A stretch of DNA of 14,583 nucleotides from an uncultured Veillonella sp. (GTDB lineage Bacteria; Bacillota; Negativicutes; Veillonellales; Veillonellaceae). The DNA lies in the NCBI RefSeq assembly GCF_934230905.1, contig NZ_CAKQFJ010000040.1, positions 1-14,583 on the forward strand, in the 5' to 3' direction. The position numbers and the translations under genes were made by a program. Numbering within the stretch: the stretch's first letter is position 1; every line of letters starts with the position of its first letter. Below, one piece after another: positions 13,224 to 14,583 of the stretch. Under the pieces are notes generated by a model. The model did no database searches and was not told the origin of the DNA. It worked only from the letters and a program-made list of their open reading frames with translations.

Positions 13224-13334
13224 TTAAAATAAATCTGAGTGGCTACCCGTGCGAGTTAAAGATAATACTAATATGTCATCTTTAATTGCATAAATTAGAA
13301 GCCAATCTGGTTCGATGTGTAATTTTATAAACCC
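13224..13334 (-). pseudogene. C-terminal remnant of a YafQ-type mRNA-interferase toxin
   Basis: A 36-codon frame with no start codon, bounded upstream by TGA (13335-13337) and ending TAA (13224-13226). It reads GFIKLHIEPDWLLIYAIKDD then ILVLSLTRTGSHSDLF. E. coli YafQ ends GYRDAHVEPDWILIYKLTD, then LLRFERTGTHAALFG, so the match to the last third of the family is strong. The HIEPDW segment and the GSH histidine near the C-terminus are kept, while roughly the first 57 residues, including an upstream catalytic His, are gone. It overlaps the last ten bases of the antitoxin gene in a different frame. A deletion removing the toxin's head is the simplest explanation. Confidence 0.85.
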
Positions 13335-13597
13335 TCAATCATTTCTTTTACATTAGCATATGATTTTGCTTTTACTTTTCCTGCCAATATATCTTTCGTT
13401 TCTTGAATAGCAGCTTCTGTTTCTGCATTATAACGAGGTTGTTTAGGTTGAAATGGAAATCCACCTTCCATTAGTGATGTGTGGAGAAAAATATTAATCG
13501 CATCAGTTACGGATATGCCAAAGCTAGCATATAATGCTTCTAATTGTGCTTTTACAGCTGGCTCAATGCGCAAACTGATAGAGGCTGTTTTAGCCAT
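13325..13597 (-). CDS. RelB/DinJ-family antitoxin, orphaned
   Basis: 90 residues from ATG 13597, preceded by AGGAGGTGATACT. The N-terminal ribbon-helix-helix, ASISLRIEPAVKAQLEALYA then SFGISVTDAINIFLH, is typical of DinJ. The linker GGFPFQPKQPRYNAETEAAI and a helical C-terminus that would wrap the toxin follow. DinJ pairs with the YafQ endoribonuclease and represses the operon. Here the toxin is only a 36-codon stump directly downstream, so the antitoxin is intact but partnerless at this locus. The promoter and palindromes upstream are retained, so autoregulated expression is plausible. It could neutralise a related toxin elsewhere in the genome or simply be decaying; neither can be judged from this window. 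Confidence 0.9.
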   Translation of the reverse strand: MAKTASISLRIEPAVKAQLEALYASFGISVTDAINIFLHTSLMEGGFPFQPKQPRYNAETEAAIQETKDILAGKVKAKSYANVKEMIEGL

Positions 13598-13619
13598 AGT
13601 ATCACCTCCTGTTAGTTAT

Positions 13620-13648
13620 ATTGTAATGCAAATGCTTTAAATTCGCAA
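13620..13648 (-). promoter_or_regulatory. Promoter of the antitoxin gene (TTGCGA-17-TACAAT)
   Basis: On the minus strand TTGCGA (13648-13643), 17-base spacer, TACAAT (13625-13620). The spacer contains AAAGCATTTGC, which recurs upstream as AAAGCATTTTGC (near 13672-13685) within the 13-base palindrome AAGCATTTTGCTT. These two sites are candidate operators for the ribbon-helix-helix antitoxin. Confidence 0.65.
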
Positions 13649-13731
13649 TCAAACAGATATAATTTGCAAGCAAAATGCTTTTCTTTTCATGGGGGAAAAA
13701 TCTTTATATATATAAATATTAGGGTTTTAGG

Positions 13732-13740
13732 TGATATAAT
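13732..13740 (+). promoter_or_regulatory. Extended -10 promoter (TGATATAAT) of secreted paralogue 2
   Basis: TG-A-TATAAT at 13732-13740, 39 bases before ATG 13780. It is identical in its nine bases to the extended -10 at 1844-1852. Confidence 0.65.
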
Positions 13741-13779
13741 TAACTTACTATATGTAGTTTGTTTATAAAGGAATGTATC

Positions 13780-14409
13780 ATGAAAAAGGTTGTATGTGCA
13801 TTAGCTATGATAGCTTTCATAGGTTCTATTAATGTTGTCTCTGCAGATGATTTGATGCGGTTTCGTCTTAATGGTAATTCGATTTATGACCAGCCTTATG
13901 GTGATAGAAATGAGTTTCCATGTCCTGACAGACTTGGTAGTTGTACTATAACTGATAGCGATTATAAAAGCACTCGTAAAGGTCAATCGCTAGAGGTGTT
14001 TGATACTGTATATGAGGCTAAGCAACATTTGAACTTTAAACCGCAGTTGCCAAGTGGATTAGAGGGATTACGTCCTGTACATGTGTCCATTGTGGATCAT
14101 GATGTATTACAAGTCGTGTATGCCTATCATGAGCTTTTAAAAGGAAGATTTGACCGTGTAGATGATATGCCTAAATATATTAAGTATCGTATATCGACTC
14201 TATCAGGTAATATAGCAGGCGATTATAAGGATTACTTACCGCAGAAGACAGATATTGTGAATGGTATGATAGTGACCTATCGAATGGTGGATAATTCTGT
14301 ATACTTAGCATCTTGGGAACATGAGGGGCAGAGCCATGTGTTCTTATTTAATGAGCCAGTTTCTGTTGATAGGGCTAGAGAAATGATCAAGAGCGTAGGG
14401 ATACATTGA
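13780..14409 (+). CDS. Secreted hypothetical protein (paralogue 2)
   Basis: 209 residues from ATG 13780, seven bases after AAAGGA; a TTG at 13759 has no ribosome site. The signal peptide is MKKVVCALAMIAFIGSINVV with cleavage near VSA-DD. A region of about 50 residues absent from paralogue 1 follows, including a Cys pair (PCPDRLGSC) that could form a disulfide outside the cytoplasm. The C-terminal domain aligns with paralogue 1: FDTVYEAKQHLNFKPQLPSG, VLQVVYAYH, KYIKYRISTLSGNIAGDY, IVNGMIVTYR, VYLASWEHEGQSHVFLFNEP, and a final V..D.A..MI. helix. Function unknown. It has its own extended -10 promoter. The next 50 bases lack a clear terminator, so the hairpins at 14464-14567 may serve this gene or a gene beyond the window. 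Confidence 0.8.
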   Translation: MKKVVCALAMIAFIGSINVVSADDLMRFRLNGNSIYDQPYGDRNEFPCPDRLGSCTITDSDYKSTRKGQSLEVFDTVYEAKQHLNFKPQLPSGLEGLRPVHVSIVDHDVLQVVYAYHELLKGRFDRVDDMPKYIKYRISTLSGNIAGDYKDYLPQKTDIVNGMIVTYRMVDNSVYLASWEHEGQSHVFLFNEPVSVDRAREMIKSVGIH

Positions 14410-14446
14410 GTTATTTATTGTACTATCTTTTTAAATATGATTAGTT

Positions 14447-14452
14447 TATAAT
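14447..14452 (+). promoter_or_regulatory. Candidate -10 (TATAAT) ahead of the right-edge hairpins
   Basis: TATAAT at 14447-14452 would start RNA near 14459, just before the first hairpin. The -35 is poor (TATCTT at 14424-14429). Confidence 0.35.
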
Positions 14453-14465
14453 ATAAATATAAAGA

Positions 14466-14497
14466 GAGCCAATTAACGTGATTAGGGCGTTAGGCTC
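14466..14497 (+). promoter_or_regulatory. Right-edge hairpin 1 (possible leader RNA)
   Basis: GAGCC (14466-14470) plus TAACG (14474-14478) pairs with CGTTA plus GGCTC (14488-14497), with a 3-base bulge. Its right arm CGTTAGGC could alternatively pair with GCCTAACG of hairpin 2. Confidence 0.55.
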
Positions 14498-14524
14498 ATC
14501 TAAAACTTGATAAAACTATGATGG

Positions 14525-14570
14525 CGCCTAACGTGTTAGAGGAATGCACTCCTCTATACGTTAGGCGTTT
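14525..14570 (+). terminator. Right-edge hairpin 2, terminator-like
   Basis: CGCCTAACG (14525-14533) pairs with CGTTAGGCG (14559-14567). The inner stem is TAGAGGA (14537-14543) with TCCTCTA (14550-14556) and the loop ATGCAC. TTTAT follows. It is either the terminator of paralogue 2, an attenuator for a gene past the window, or a small repeat. Confidence 0.6.
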
Positions 14571-14583
14571 ATCGTTGTACTAT

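Noticed and set aside
14525..14567. Integron attC site
   Set aside because: The palindrome lacks the paired R/L simple sites with GTTRRRY cores in proper spacing, there is no integrase, and the neighbouring T tract and shared arm fit a terminator or attenuator better.

Overview
The window looks like a chromosomal stretch from a diderm Firmicute of the class Negativicutes, most probably Veillonella. This rests on recognition of protein families, not on a search. The pointers are a type V autotransporter (so an outer membrane is present) in a low-to-moderate GC genome with strong AGGAGG ribosome sites, a fixCXAB electron-transfer operon, a Veillonella-like style of small secreted proteins, and TATAAT promoters that often carry an extended -10 TG.

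Layout. 1-1269: 3' part of an autotransporter adhesin, with a Thr/Pro/Gly hexapeptide minisatellite followed by a C-terminal beta-barrel. 1355-1824 (minus): an XRE antitoxin preceded by the wreck of its HigB-like toxin. 1888-3463: a CGGC-domain protein and a secreted M48 metallopeptidase. 3706-5022: a PLP aminotransferase. 5092-5484 (minus): an ArsR-type regulator, divergent from the fix operon. 5912-9504: fixC, fixX, fixA/etfB and fixB/etfA, four genes packed with overlaps or 4-base gaps. Together they encode an ETF, a flavoprotein quinone oxidoreductase and a ferredoxin-like subunit, which probably pass electrons between NADH, quinone and ferredoxin. 10031-10807: a Fic-fold protein lacking the catalytic histidine. 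11005-11763: a YdfG-like SDR. 11913-12497 and 13780-14409: two paralogous secreted proteins. They flank a small CxCxxCxxC protein (12649-12996, minus) and a DinJ-type antitoxin (13325-13597, minus) whose YafQ-type toxin survives only as its C-terminal 36 codons.

The most unusual signal is in the intergenic DNA. Three clear copies (5655-5745, 9517-9608, and 10887-10982 inverted) and one diverged copy (9669-9807) of a structured element share a core, CTCCAYCGGC ... CAGGGCCAAAGTCG. The core is wrapped in long stems whose sequences differ between copies but stay paired. G.U pairs appear only when each copy is read in the direction set by the core, which suggests an RNA-level element with a defined sense strand. 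The 526-base gap after fixB is a patchwork of this family, including an imperfect 70-base direct repeat. A second structural oddity is at the right edge (14464-14570), where two hairpins share an arm in a way that permits mutually exclusive pairing.

Both antitoxin loci (1.3-1.8 kb and 13.2-13.6 kb) keep an intact antitoxin beside a destroyed toxin.
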